Made by a program: the position numbers and the translations under genes. The notes beneath the pieces were generated by a model. The model worked only from the letters and a program-made list of their open reading frames with translations. It had not been told where the DNA came from and searched no databases. From the NCBI GenBank assembly GCA_032871835.1, contig CM065295.1, positions 42,840,360 through 42,904,359 of the forward strand: 64,000 nt of DNA, written 5' to 3'. Positions 22,380 through 33,539 of the stretch are shown piece by piece. Each line of letters begins with the position of its first letter. Positions within the stretch are counted from its first letter, which is position 1. Origin of the DNA: Dipteronia dyeriana. Taxonomy: Eukaryota; Streptophyta; Magnoliopsida; Sapindales; Sapindaceae.

Positions 22380-23165
22380 ATACAAGGTGTAACCAACTAA
22401 ACACACCATGACAACTCAATTAAATACACACGGGTAAACCAATTAAACACAACATGACAAATCAATTTAAACACACCAAGACATACCAATTTAAAACAAA
22501 CCAGGGTATACCACATTAAACACACCATGACAAACTAATTAAGTACACCATGGCACACCAAATTAAACACACTAGGACGTACCAAATTAAATACACCAGG
22601 GCATACCATATTAAACACACCAGGGCATGCCACATTGAACACACCATAACAAACCAATTAAACACATTAGGGTAACCCAATTAAACATACCAGTGCAAAC
22701 TAAATTAAACACATCAGCACATACCAATTTAAACACACCAGTACATACCACATTAAATACACCATGACAAACTAATTAAAGATACCATGGCATACCAAAT
22801 TAAATACACCATGGCACACTAAATTAAACACACCAGGGCATACCAAATTTAACACTCTAGTGCATACCACATTAAACAAACCATGACAAACCAATTAAAC
22901 ACACCAAGCCACACAACATTAAGCACACCATGACAAACCTATTAAACACACCAGGACAAACCAATTAAACACACTACAAAAACAACATTAAAATCACTAA
23001 AGGCACACCACATTCAACACACTGGGAGAAACAAATTAAACACACTACGGCAACAAATTTAAACACACCAAGGCACACCACTTTAAACACTTCAGGGATA
23101 AAAAATTAAACACAACAAGAGAAATCAATTAAACACATCACAGTTTACCAATTAAACACACCAAA
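22380..23165. repeat. CAATTAAACACACC minisatellite, inverted copy of the 19849 array
   Basis: About 35 units of CCAATTAAACACACCA plus a variable GGGCATAC or TGACAAA segment. This is the reverse complement of the TGTGTTTAATTG array. A transcript through both arrays could fold into an imperfect stem several hundred bases long with a loop of about 2 kb. Confidence 0.85.
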
Positions 23166-23689
23166 TTTAACCATCTCCTTCAACCTTGTAATCTGCTTAT
23201 GAAACAAATTAAAATAGGATACATACCTCTACAAGAAGGACCTGGAGAGTCTCGATTCATCATAACAACCTAAGCAAAAAATCATGAAATACAAAACTCA
23301 ATCCCTAAAATTCAAACAAAAATATGAATCTCATATATATGGGTTTTTATTTTGTGAATTATAGAGACAAAAAAATGGCTTTGCAGCAGTTTCAACAATG
23401 ATAGAGATTGAAGAGAGATTTATGTTATTGTTTTTCGGACATGGGAGACAATCGATTGACCAAATCGAAGGACGAAGGTGCGAAAATGGGAGACCCATGA
23501 TGACAGATTGAAGATTTTCAGACAATGGGAGACCGGTGATTTGAAGAAAAAAAAGAGAAGAAAAATTTCAGACGAAAGAAATGGTAAACGGTGAAGAAGC
23601 AAAGAGAGAGAAACCATGAGATGTAGAAGATAAACTTTTCAGACAATAAGAGATAATAATAAAACATATAATTAATAAATGAATAAATA

Positions 23690-23800
23690 AGGGGTAATTG
23701 GGTCTTCACAGCCAAAGATTGGGTAGAAACAATAAATTTACTAATCATGGCTAAAAACAATAGATCTATTTAATTTCAGACTAAAAAATGGTATTTTCTC
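23690..23800. repeat. Right terminal inverted repeat of Pack-MULE C
   Basis: Inverted match to 17708-17815. It ends in TATTTTCTC immediately before the TTTAATAAA target duplication at 23801-23809. Confidence 0.85.
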
Positions 23801-23809
23801 TTTAATAAA

Positions 23810-24319
23810 ATCAATATATCAAAAAAAAAATCAAATTACATTACATCTATCCAATCCAATAGACGGTCACTAAAAAGAAGTGTGTTACTGTTTTGCCAGT
23901 GTAATTATAGACCTGTAGTGTAAATGCCTGGTGAAGTGGCCAGGCCGTGCATGAATATATCCTCTGAAGAAGTGAGATTTGTAAGAATAGACAATCACGA
24001 TATTACCGTCATTCTGGATTGCCCGAGGATAAAGAATGAAGCATCATGGTTGGTCCACGTTGCCCATTTAACTGTCTGCAAATATAAAGAGTTGGGCTCT
24101 CCCTTCTGGTGGCCCACTGGTAAGATAGTTAGTGCTTGTTCTTCTGAGGCCCCGATAATTATATGGGCCCTCTGCTGACATTGCTGATACGCTTTTAGGT
24201 ACTGATTTTGACGTGGCGGTGACAGAGGAGATTCCATTAATATTGTATAGAGCCATAGGTTGAAGAGGTTTTATCAATTGTTTGTCTCTTTTCCTGATGT
24301 AATATTGACACCATGCATA
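23810..24319. other. Gap between Pack-MULE C and the copia element
   Basis: No gene, RNA or element is recognised. Several overlapping short open frames on both strands lack motifs and are probably chance. Confidence 0.5.
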
Positions 24320-24324
24320 ATAAT

Positions 24325-25171
24325 TGTTGGTCAATCTGGTCGACTCAAACGACCAATACTGTCCTGTTCTAATACAAAAAAAAAAACTATAAGAAATTCT
24401 CTTACAACAATAAAAACAGAAATTAAGAGTACCACAAACAATAATAACAAATCAAATACTAAATAGATAAATCTAAGAAGAAAAGAAACAATATAAATGA
24501 AGAAGACAGAGAAAAGAAAAACCCAAGAATTATCGTGGTTCAGCCAAGAATGAGCCTACATCCATATTGAGGCCTCTTTGGAGAGACCCTATCACTATAT
24601 ATAGAGTTATTACAACCTTTAATCTACCCAGAAATTATACAAGATATCCCTCAAAATGAGCCCAGAAAATGCCCAGAAAGGAATAACTCAACAACCGTAA
24701 CCTAGAGCTAACAATAAACCTGAGATACAACTCAGAACAACTCACAAGTTACATCCATAGAATCACCACACTCAGATCTTTCTTTTTCTCTTCTATCACT
24801 CTAACAAAATAACAACAGAAAACCATGATATTCAAGGTGAATCTCAAGAACACAAGAACAATACAGAGAAAAAAGCTTCTGAGAATATTTGAACGATGAC
24901 CTAGAAATTAGAAAAATGATTTCTCTCTCTCCCTATCCTTCACTTTAATACCCTCTATCAAATAAGGTCCACATCACACCAAAGAGACCTATCATCGGTT
25001 GCCAAATCAGCTAGAAATCTTGAATCAACAAAGCAACTTGATAGGGCATGAAATGGTGTCGTTCAAATAAGTGACAAACAGGCTGGAGCAATTCTGTTGG
25101 GCCCTTCTACTTGCTTCAACTTTCTTTCATCATCGGGCTCTAGTTGGGCTTGAAAATGGACTACAATAACA
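24325..25171 (-). repeat. 3' LTR of the minus-strand copia
   Basis: Pairs with 31582-32433. It contains a TATA-like CTATATATAG (about 24594-24603) in minus-strand sense, the likely LTR promoter core. Confidence 0.88.
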
Positions 25172-25269
25172 TATTCCGCCTAGTCCATCTTCACAGCAAA
25201 CAAGACTGTAAAATTCTCATATAGTAACAGAGATCTCTCAAACCTGGCTCAAAAAACACAATAAACAGG

Positions 25270-25700
25270 TTATCTATAATCACCTAATTTCAGTAAATTC
25301 AAGCAATGTTTAAATTTGCTATAGGGAACAACTTTTGCACCCATATCTGCTGGATTTTCCTCAGTTGAGATTTTCTCAACCTCAATAATACCTTCAGTGA
25401 TTTTATCTCTAATAAAGTGATATTTAACTTCTATATGTTTAGTTCTTTCATGAAATATAGGGTTTTTACACAAGTGCAAAACACTTTGACTGTCAGTAAA
25501 AATAACAGCTTTCCCTGTAAAAACCTTAATCTCACTTAAAAGACCTTGAAGCCATATTGCTTCCTTAATAGCTTATGTCACTGCAATATACTCAGCTTCT
25601 GTAGTGGATAAAGCCACAACAGATTGCAGTTGACTTTTTCAACTTACACAACAACCAACTATGGTGAAAAAAAATAAGAAGATGTAGATATTCTTTTATC
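25270..25700 (-). pseudogene. Copia RNase H remnant
   Basis: The minus strand encodes the family-typical end of copia RNase H: SVLHLCKNPIFHERTKHIEV, then YHFIRDKI and ENPADMGAKVV. The upstream part (25480-25700) is broken by stops. The last reading frame ends at 25270, just inside the 3' LTR. Confidence 0.8.
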
Positions 25701-25808
25701 TTTATCACCCGCATAATCTGAATCTACATATCCTATTAGATCTATAACATAATCAACACAATTATAAACTAGTCCAACTGTGGTGGTTGAATTAATGTAC
25801 CTTAACAA

Positions 25809-26716
25809 CTATTTTATGACATTCCAATGACCTTTACCAGGATTAGCCATGTACATAGACAAAACACTGATGGACTGTGCTAAATTTGGTCTAGTACTAA
25901 TCATGGCATATATAATAGATCCAACAACACTAGAATAGAGTATGGATTCCATAATTCTTTTCTCTTCAATAAATCTATGTGATAAGGCAGCAATTAACAC
26001 AAAACTAGGAGAAAAAAAAACATTGGTAGGTTTGCTTCTTCTTTTTTTTTTCATAGAAAACCTACCCATAAGTTTTAATAGATATTTTTCTTGTTTAAAA
26101 CACAATGTTGACTCTTTCCTAGTTCTAACAATTTCTATCCCTAGAATTCTTTTAGCATTTCCTAAATCCTTCATGTCAAATTCAGTTTTCAGTTTCTTTT
26201 TTAACTCTATAATCCTATGCATACTCTAACTAACAATTAACGTATCATCAACATACAAGAGTAAATAGATAGAATTGAGAATATTTTCATTAGTAAGTAA
26301 AAACATGCATCATATTTACTCTTAGTAAATCCTAAGCTAGTAATGTAATTATCAAACCTTTTGTACCATTGTCTAGGTGCTTGCTTCAATCCATACATAG
26401 ATTTCTTTAGAAGACAGACATAGGATGATTTAGACTTAGACTTAAAACCCTCAGGTTGGGACATGTATATGGTTTCATCTAAGTTCCCATGCAAGAATAC
26501 TGTCTTAACATCTAGTTGCTCAAGTTCTAGATCATAAAAATTGACTAATGCAAGCACAATTCTTATGGTTTTATACTTGACTACTGGTGAGAAAATCTCA
26601 TTATAGTCAATGCCCTCTCTTTGGGTAAATCCCTTAGCAACTAACCTAGCATTATATCTGGGTTGATCATTCTGTTCTAAGCCTTCTTTTAACTTAAAAA
26701 TCCATTTACAATCCAC
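25809..26716 (-). pseudogene. Copia reverse transcriptase remnant
   Basis: Conserved copia RT blocks are visible: ARLVAKGFTQREGIDYNEIF, the LEQLDVKTVFLHG block (normally LDVKTAFLHG), and KKSMYGLKQAPRQWYKRFD. The active-site YVDD is encoded near 26243-26254, but a frameshift just before it and a stop after it disrupt the frame. Downstream, KRILGIEIVR follows in a separate frame. Confidence 0.88.
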
Positions 26717-27001
26717 AATCTTTTGTTTTTATGGTTTCTTTACAAGAGATCAAGTCCCATTCTTTTCAAGAGATTCCATCTCTTCTCTCATGGCATTCAG
26801 CCTATCAACAGAGTTCATAGCTTCCACATAAGTCCTAAGTTCAGTTGATTCTATCTATTGACCAGTATATAAGGCAAAGGAAATTATGTCTGCATAAGCA
26901 TACTTACTATAGGGTTTAATAATTCTTTTCGCCCTATCTCTAACTAACTCATAATCAGCTAAAGATTCTTCTACTAATGGCTGATTTTGACTATCTTCCA
27001 C

Positions 27002-27890
27002 CTAATTATCATGATCAATGTGGACGGATTCATCATCATCATCAGTATGATCAAGCTGAACCGGGACTTGTTCAAAAGGTGGATTGTTAATTTCTACTTG
27101 AGTCTTATCTCTAATGTTTTTAGAAAGATTTATGTCAGATTTAGAAGTTTTATCAGTATCTTTGCATGGCATTTTATTCTCACCAAATACAACATCTCTG
27201 CTAATTATTACTTTAAAACCTTTACAGTCCCTAAGCCAAATTTTATATCTCTTAACACCTAAAGGATAGCCTAAGAAAACACCCCTTAACGACCTAGGTT
27301 CAAGTTTCCCTTCCGATTGGTGAGCATAGGTAGCATAACCAAACACCCTTAAATGTTTTAGACTAGGAGGCCTACCAGTCCATTTTTCTTATAGTGTTTT
27401 TAAACCTATAACAGTAGATGGTGATCTATTAATTAGATAAGTAGCTGTGGCAACAGCCTCACCCTATAATTTTTTACTCAAACCAGAACTTATTAGGGGA
27501 CATCTAACCTTGTCTAGGATAGTTCTATTCATTTTTTCAGCTACTCCATTCTGTTGGGTGTATATCTAATTGTTCTATGCCTTTATATACCATTATCACT
27601 ACAGAATTTATTAAATTCATATTTACAAAATTCTAGGTCATTATCAATTCTTAGTACTTTGACTTTCTTAGAAGTCTGATTCTCAACTAACAATTTTCGA
27701 TTTTTAAAACTCTCAAGAACTTGATCTTTAGACTTCAATAGGTATGTCCAGACCTTTCTAGTGAAATCATCTATCAAAGATAGAAAATACTGATTTCCAC
27801 CATGAGTTGGGATCAGTGAAGGGCCCCAAAGGCCTAAATGTATATATTGAAGGACCTCTTTAGTGTTATGTTGAGTTGTACTAAAACTTA
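27002..27890 (-). pseudogene. Copia integrase remnant (core and C-terminal part)
   Basis: The integrase core is recognisable at 27583-27880 (HLGLWGPSLIPTHGGNQYFL, then IDDFTRKVWTYLLKSKDQV). The GKLEPRSLRGVFLGYPLGVK block follows at 27002-27346. Stops separate the parts. The 5' side is cut by a solo LTR at 27891. Confidence 0.85.
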
Positions 27891-28810
27891 TGTTGGAACC
27901 CCGTCCACCGGTCACACAGTGGAAGTAAGGTTTTAAATTTTTTATACAGATCATAATCTGTATCTGGGACCGATGAACTTTGGATCGTAATTATTTTTCA
28001 GAACTAATACATACAATATGTAAACGCAGGAAATTGAAATCGATATAATCAGAAGAAGAACATACCAACGTTTGGAGGCTGCTTCACTTTACGTTATACT
28101 CCTGTCTGAACCACTCTTACCAACGTTTGAAGACTCATTCACTTTACGATGTGCTACTGTCTGAACCACTCAATCTTCCTCGCTATCTCCCCGACACTGG
28201 TAACTGTGTGTGTGCGTATCACAGTATCAGGAACTTGAATGGAGGATGTAGAGAAATACTTGAAGAAACTCTTTCTTCTCAATTTGGTATATTGATTTCA
28301 GGCACACATAAATTGCATCTCATGCAAAACTTATGCTTTTTTTTTTCTTTTTACGTGTATATCAAGTACATAAAAAAACAATTTTTTTTCTCAAATCTTG
28401 TTCTTATGCTTGCAATTCCATTTATATATATATATATATATATATCCTTGTTTGTATCCTATACAAACACTCGTATATGTGCACATACCAATTTGCATCC
28501 AATGCAATCTCTTGTGTTATAATTGATATATATCTTTTAATTATCCTTTTCAAATATATCTAATATATTAAAAGTGATAACAAGTATTTTAAATTTAAAC
28601 TTAAATTCAAATACTTAGATAAATGATTTAGTAAAATAAAATAATCCTATTATTTTATCTTCACCTAAATCCATATATCAACTAACACCCTCCAATTAAT
28701 AGTTAATTAATAATTCATAATTATCAATATAATTAAATAATCTAATTATTTAATTAATTTAACTATTAACATTCATTAATTAAATAATCTCATTATTCAA
28801 TTAATTTCCA

Positions 28811-28867
<57 letters not shown>

Positions 28868-29943
28868 ACTTTTGTAACATAACTAATTGGACAATCCAAT
28901 TAATTAACCGTGACCCTTGTTACCTAAATCGATCGGGTTAGCAAGGGGATCTAATGGACCCACAATATTTTGAGTTCCAGTAATCCTCAGAATCATTAAC
29001 TAGACTCTTTAATTAATATTCATTGATTATTAACTTCGGTGTTATTCCATAAAAAACCTGAAGCTGCACTCTCTCAACTGCAGACGCTTTGACACAGACT
29101 GATACAACTCGGTGTCTATCGATATAGCTATTACACATGGTGTGATCCTCCACAATAGTTCATAATTAGAGCTGGGTCATAATATCCGTTATACCCCTCT
29201 AATTACATATATCCTTTTAAGTACCATCGATTCTCTAATGAACAGTAAATCTTATTTCATCACGGAATTATGAGAACTCTCATATTTTCCAAGCCTCGAA
29301 TCAACCCTTAAGGAAACCACCGTCTACTTCTCACAAGAAGGAGTGGATTCCACTATTGTGTACAAACCTTCCCAGCCACAAGTCAAACCACAATCCCAAC
29401 ATACAGAGCATATTGTTCGGGAACTGCATCCGACCTCACCCATGGTATATCAAAGACCACGATTTAACCTGAAGGAGTCGATGAGACACTCAGATTAAGA
29501 TCACTCACATATAACCATCATTAGTTGATATATATGAATCTCATCGGTAAATGGATCTTTGTGAGAGATTCATATAGATCATGTCTCAGTCCTATATGAT
29601 CACATCATACAAGGTGTCTTCATTTCCATATCTCATATGAATGATTCAGGATAGAATTACCGTACATTACGGAATGGACCGTAGTTATAGATTAACTACA
29701 AATAAAGTACCCAAGTTTATTTGCTATATATGGACTCTTTAGATTGCATATCTCTCACTGTATTCATCTGTATATGACACTTATATACACAATTCGAGAT
29801 TACATCTGGCAATCTTGGATGTTAAATATATGCACAAGTTATAAAATAAACAACACAACATGAATGAATTGAACTTTTCCTTTTATTTATTTCATAAATC
29901 CATTTACGAATTACATCTTTAGGGCATAAACCCCAACAACTTA
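27886..29943 (-). mobile_element. Nested solo LTR with 5-bp target duplication
   Basis: A 2048-bp segment (27891-29938) reads TGTTGGAACC...CCCCAACA and is flanked by ACTTA on both sides (27886-27890 and 29939-29943). On the minus strand it begins TGTTGGGGTTTATGCCCTAA, a beginning often seen in plant copia LTRs. It contains (TA)n runs at about 28421-28446 and 28812-28864 and no coding domains, so it is a solo LTR left by recombination. It splits the host copia between GAG-pre-integrase and integrase. Confidence 0.85.
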
Positions 29944-30580
29944 GCCTATGTTGTTTTCCTAGGGTACAATTTTCATAAAATTCCAGATTATTAATCATTT
30001 CCCCACTAAGTAAATTCTGTTTACTTAACTCATTTAGGCCTCTTTCACTCATATGACATAATCTTTTATGCCATAAGGATGCAACATTATTAGTTTTAGT
30101 TGCTACATTAGCAGTATTATCAATAACAATTTCACCCTTTAAAATATACAGACAATTTCTGTTATCACCTTTCAAGATGATAAGAGAACCCCTAGAGACT
30201 TTTAAGACACCTCTCTCAGCCTTGTAACAGTATCCTTCTTCATCTAATACACCAAAAGAAATCAAATTTCTTTTTAGATTAGGCACATATCTTACATTTT
30301 TAAAAATTCTAATCATACCATCATACATCCTAACAGCCACAGATTCTATTCATTCAACTTGACACTGTTGGTTATTACCCATAAACACACTGCTGTCACT
30401 GTGTTCCTTAAAATCTATAAACCAATCTTTCCTAGGTGTCATATGGAATGAACAACCCGAATCTAAAATCCATTCAGTTTTTATGTCTTCAGTTGTAACT
30501 GCTAAGACTTCACTAGGTTCAAATGATTTAGAAGCAATAGCTGCATCACCATCATTTTGGGTCTTTTCTTGTTTTTTTTT
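29944..30580 (-). pseudogene. Copia protease and GAG-pre-integrase remnant
   Basis: The aspartic protease motif LDSGCSFHMTPRKDW is encoded near 30430-30475. An in-frame stop follows, then VRYVPNLKRNLISFGVLDEE and the GAG-pre-integrase signature LWHKRLCHMSERGLNELSKQ. The sequence is interrupted at 29943 by the solo LTR. Confidence 0.85.
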
Positions 30581-31560
30581 CTTAAGCTCATACTAATATT
30601 TCCTAATATGACCCTCTTTACAACAATAATAATATTTTCTATTGCTATTTCTATTTTTAGAATGAGATCTATTACGATTAGGTGTCTTACTTATACTTTT
30701 GCCTTTATTATTATTGTGGTTATTATTATTATTATAGCTATTTCTTACAGCCTGTCTACCTCTAACAAACAAGTTCTCACCATTATCTTTCTTTTTTATC
30801 TTAAGTTCTAAATCCTTTGATTTTAGAGTAGAAATACGTTCTTATAAAGACAATGAAGTCCTACCATATTTAATATCAGCTTTCACATCCTTAAAGGATT
30901 CAGACAGTGAGTTCAAAAGAATAATTGTTTCATTTGCATCACTTAGCTTTTCATTTTCCCCTGCATTGGCTAATTATATGGTCATTTTCTTGAATTCATC
31001 TAGATTTTGACCTAAGCCTTTACTAGGGTCCATCTTAAAGCTAAATAATCTTTCTTTTAGATATATCTTATGTGTCAAAGATTTAGTAAGATACAAACTT
31101 TCTAATTTCTTCCAAACATCACAAGCAGTAATTTCCTCATTAACCTTTCTAAGAACATTATCAGATAAATTCAGAATAATAGTGCCTAAGGCCATTTCAA
31201 GCATGTCAGTTTTCTGTTCTACGGTTAATGAGTCAGACAATTTATCAGGGCCTTCAATGGCCTTGAGGATTTTCTGCTGGGAGATAATGACTTTCACATT
31301 TCTTCTCCAAATGCCAAAATCCCTAATGCCATCGAATTTATCTATTTCAAATTTCAAATTGATAAAAGTTGAATTAAAATTACCAAAATCACTGAAATTG
31401 GAAAGTTTTACGTCTTCTGCGCTGCTAGCAGATTCATTGCTATCTTCGTTGTCGCCTTCTCCAGATGATTTGTCAGAGGCTAAAAGCTCTGCTATCAGTG
31501 CTATAATAACTAGAGGCTCGACCGCCTGTTGTTCTTGGTCCTGATTGTCCGCCGTTGGTA
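30581..31560 (-). pseudogene. Copia Gag remnant (UBN2 type)
   Basis: The minus strand encodes FEIDKFDGIRDFGIWRRNVK, then WKKLESLYLTKSLTHKIYLK, the usual N-terminal Gag of copia elements. A degenerate zinc-knuckle and asparagine-rich region follows (30600-30730). Stops break the frame at several points. An acidic serine-rich N-terminal extension is encoded at 31390-31480. Confidence 0.8.
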
Positions 31561-31568
31561 CTGATCAG

Positions 31569-31580
31569 GCTCTGATACCA
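31569..31580 (-). other. Primer binding site, initiator-Met tRNA type
   Basis: On the minus strand TGGTATCAGAGC lies one base inside the 5' LTR. This is the standard copia primer site complementary to the 3' end of initiator Met-tRNA. Confidence 0.92.
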
Positions 31581-31581
31581 C

Positions 31582-32433
31582 TGTTGGTCAAACTGGTCGA
31601 CTCAAACTGACCAACACTGCCCTGTTATAATACAAAAAAAAAAACTACAAGAAATTCTCTTACAACAACAAGAACAGAAATTAAGAGTACTACAGACAAT
31701 AATAATAAATCAAATACTAAACATTTAAATCTAAGAAGAAAAGAAACAATATAAACGAAGAAGGCAGAGAAAAGAAAAAACCAAGAATTATCGTGGTTCA
31801 GCCAAGAATGAGCCTACATTCACTTTGAGCCTCTTTGGAGAGACCCTATCACTATATATAGAGTTATTATAGTCTTTAATCTACCCAGAAATTATACAAG
31901 ATAGCCCTCAAAAGGAGCCCAAAAAATGCCCAGAAAAGGAATGGCTCAACAACTGAAACCTAGAGCTAACAATAGACCTGAGATACAACTCAGAACAACT
32001 CACAAGTTACATCCACAGAATCACCACACTAAGATCTCTTTTTTTCTCTTCTATCACTCTAACAAAATCACAACAGAACACCATGATATTCAAGGTGAAT
32101 CTCAAGAACACAAGAACAATACAGAGAAAAAAGCTTCTAAGAAAATTTGAACGATGACCTAGAAACCAGCAAAGTGATTTCTCTCTCTTTATCCTTCGCT
32201 TAAATACCCTTTATCAGATAAGGTTCACGTCACACAAAAGAGACCTATCATCGGTTGCCAAATCAACTGGAAATCTTGAATCAACAAAGCAACTTGATAG
32301 GGCATGAAATGGTGTCGTTCAAATAAGTGACAAACAGGCTGGGCTGGAGCAATTCTGTTGGGCCCTTCTACTGTCTTCAACTTCCTTTTCATCATCGGCC
32401 TCTAGTTGGGCTTGAAAATGGATTACAATAACA
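31582..32433 (-). repeat. 5' LTR of the minus-strand copia
   Basis: Pairs with 24325-25171. Many single-base differences and small indels separate the two copies, which implies an old insertion. Confidence 0.9.
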
Positions 32434-32438
32434 ATAAT

Positions 32439-33539
32439 TAATAACAATATCATATCTCACTGTTCTAAACTTCTATTTGCACTTGAAAGATTTCGTGGTT
32501 AAGTTTAAAAAATAAATAATATTTCGTGGCTATATGTTCAGTTGTTTAATTTTTTCCAGTACAATTTCATACCCAATGCATCCAATGTTTCAATTTTATG
32601 ATGAGTGTCGGTATGTGTAGGGTATTAACTGAGTCTGAGCTGTGTATAAGGAAAAGTTCACTTGTTTATTATGGTGGAAGAAAAAATGGGACAAGTAATT
32701 GCTTGCATTTTCCCTTCATGAGTCATGAGTGACTGAGTTGGCTGTGGTAGGTCTTGTTATCAATGTATACAAAAACATTAATAAAGTTCCTGCGATTTGC
32801 AAAGTAAGAGTTGTTAATAAAGTTGACTGTCCAAATGAATTGGAGATTGTCATGTTGTTGGTAGTTAGTGCCTTGGTGGTTGGTTTTAGTTTATCACCTC
32901 TAGCAACCACACCACTGTTCAGTAAGAGGTAAATTTTGTAAAGACACATAAACAGAACAACTTTATCATACCGACCGGATATTGAATTTATAAATAATAA
33001 TTATAAAATATTAGTTAACATCAATTTATCTGAAGAAAAAATTAATTGAAAAAGAAGAAACTATAATTTGTTTTAAATATTACAATAATTCAGGATTTTG
33101 TAAGAGAGAAAAAGTGTAGAGTGTGAAGTAAACAAACAATATATTGTTAAGAAGAAGGTACTATATATCTAAAGGACAATGCTTGGGTGGTGGGTACTGA
33201 CCCACCAATGGATTGTTGGTAGGATCAGTACCCAAGCATTTTCCACGTATAAACAGCAATTTCTCCTACCAGGCTACCAGCCTGCTATTGTAAATTTTAG
33301 CCGGGCCAGATCTTGGCCCTTGGGCCACTCTAAACCGGGCTGGATTATTTACGAGTGCAATCCAGATTCCTGGCCCTTCTAAATTTTCCCCCTCTGAAAA
33401 AACTTTCAAAATTTATTCGAAAAAAAAACTTTAAAAGATTGTAGTAGCACAACTAGTATGTGAATTAAAAAAAAAAAAAAAAATGGAGGGAAAGAAATAG
33501 CCAAATAGGTGAGGCACACACAGCACACTCCCAGGCAAA
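32439..33539. other. RMI1 upstream intergenic region
   Basis: No gene is seen. It holds a hairpin-forming inverted repeat at 33178-33241 and a GGGCC-rich segment around 33300-33380 that resembles transposon debris. The last 100 bp, with an A-run at 33467-33483, lead into RMI1. A TATA box is not obvious. Confidence 0.45.
33178..33241. repeat. Inverted repeat, AATGCTTGGGT...ACCCAAGCATT
   Basis: AATGCTTGGGT, then GGGTACTGACCC, faces GGATCAGTACCCAAGCATT across a loop of about 17 bases that itself holds ACCAATGG...TTGGT. It may be the joined ends of a tiny fold-back element. Confidence 0.7.

Larger units (their letters stand above)
17708..23800. mobile_element. Pack-MULE C carrying a DIM1/YLS8 exon
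   Basis: This 6093-bp element is bounded by inverted termini of about 100 bp. Both contain ATTGTTTTTAC or its close variant and GATTAGTAAATTTATTGTTT. Perfect 9-bp duplications (TTTAATAAA) flank it, and the outermost bases fit GRGARAA, as in plant MULEs. In order the interior holds GC-rich CGACGACGA sequence (18000-18180), a captured first coding exon of DIM1/YLS8 with intron start (18286-18405 on), a second GC-rich block (19085-19200), a minisatellite in plus orientation (19850-20370, with strays to 21540) and the same minisatellite inverted (22380-23165). No transposase is seen, so mobilisation would need an autonomous MULE elsewhere. Confidence 0.85.
24325..32433 (-). mobile_element. Full-length decayed Ty1/copia retrotransposon
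   Basis: This 8.1 kb element on the minus strand has LTRs at 24325-25171 and 31582-32433, both bounded by TG...CA. Identical 5-bp target duplications (ATAAT at 24320-24324 and 32434-32438) flank it. An iMet-type primer site touches the 5' LTR. Coding remnants follow copia order from right to left: gag, protease, integrase, reverse transcriptase, RNase H. All frames are broken by stops and shifts and the LTRs differ at many sites, so it is an old, inactive insertion. A 2 kb solo LTR sits in its integrase/GAG-pre-integrase region. Confidence 0.92.

Noticed and set aside
19849..23165. Regular spaced repeats resembling a CRISPR array
   Set aside because: Units are degenerate, contiguous and lack unique spacers of constant length, there are no cas genes, and the context is a plant nuclear transposon.
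23924..24334. Overlapping short frames on both strands
   Set aside because: No domain or splice support, and neither strand shows coding-like composition clearly better than the other.
28127..28563. Open frames with runs of Ile-Tyr
   Set aside because: They are encoded by TA microsatellite and A/T runs inside the solo LTR and have no protein-like composition.
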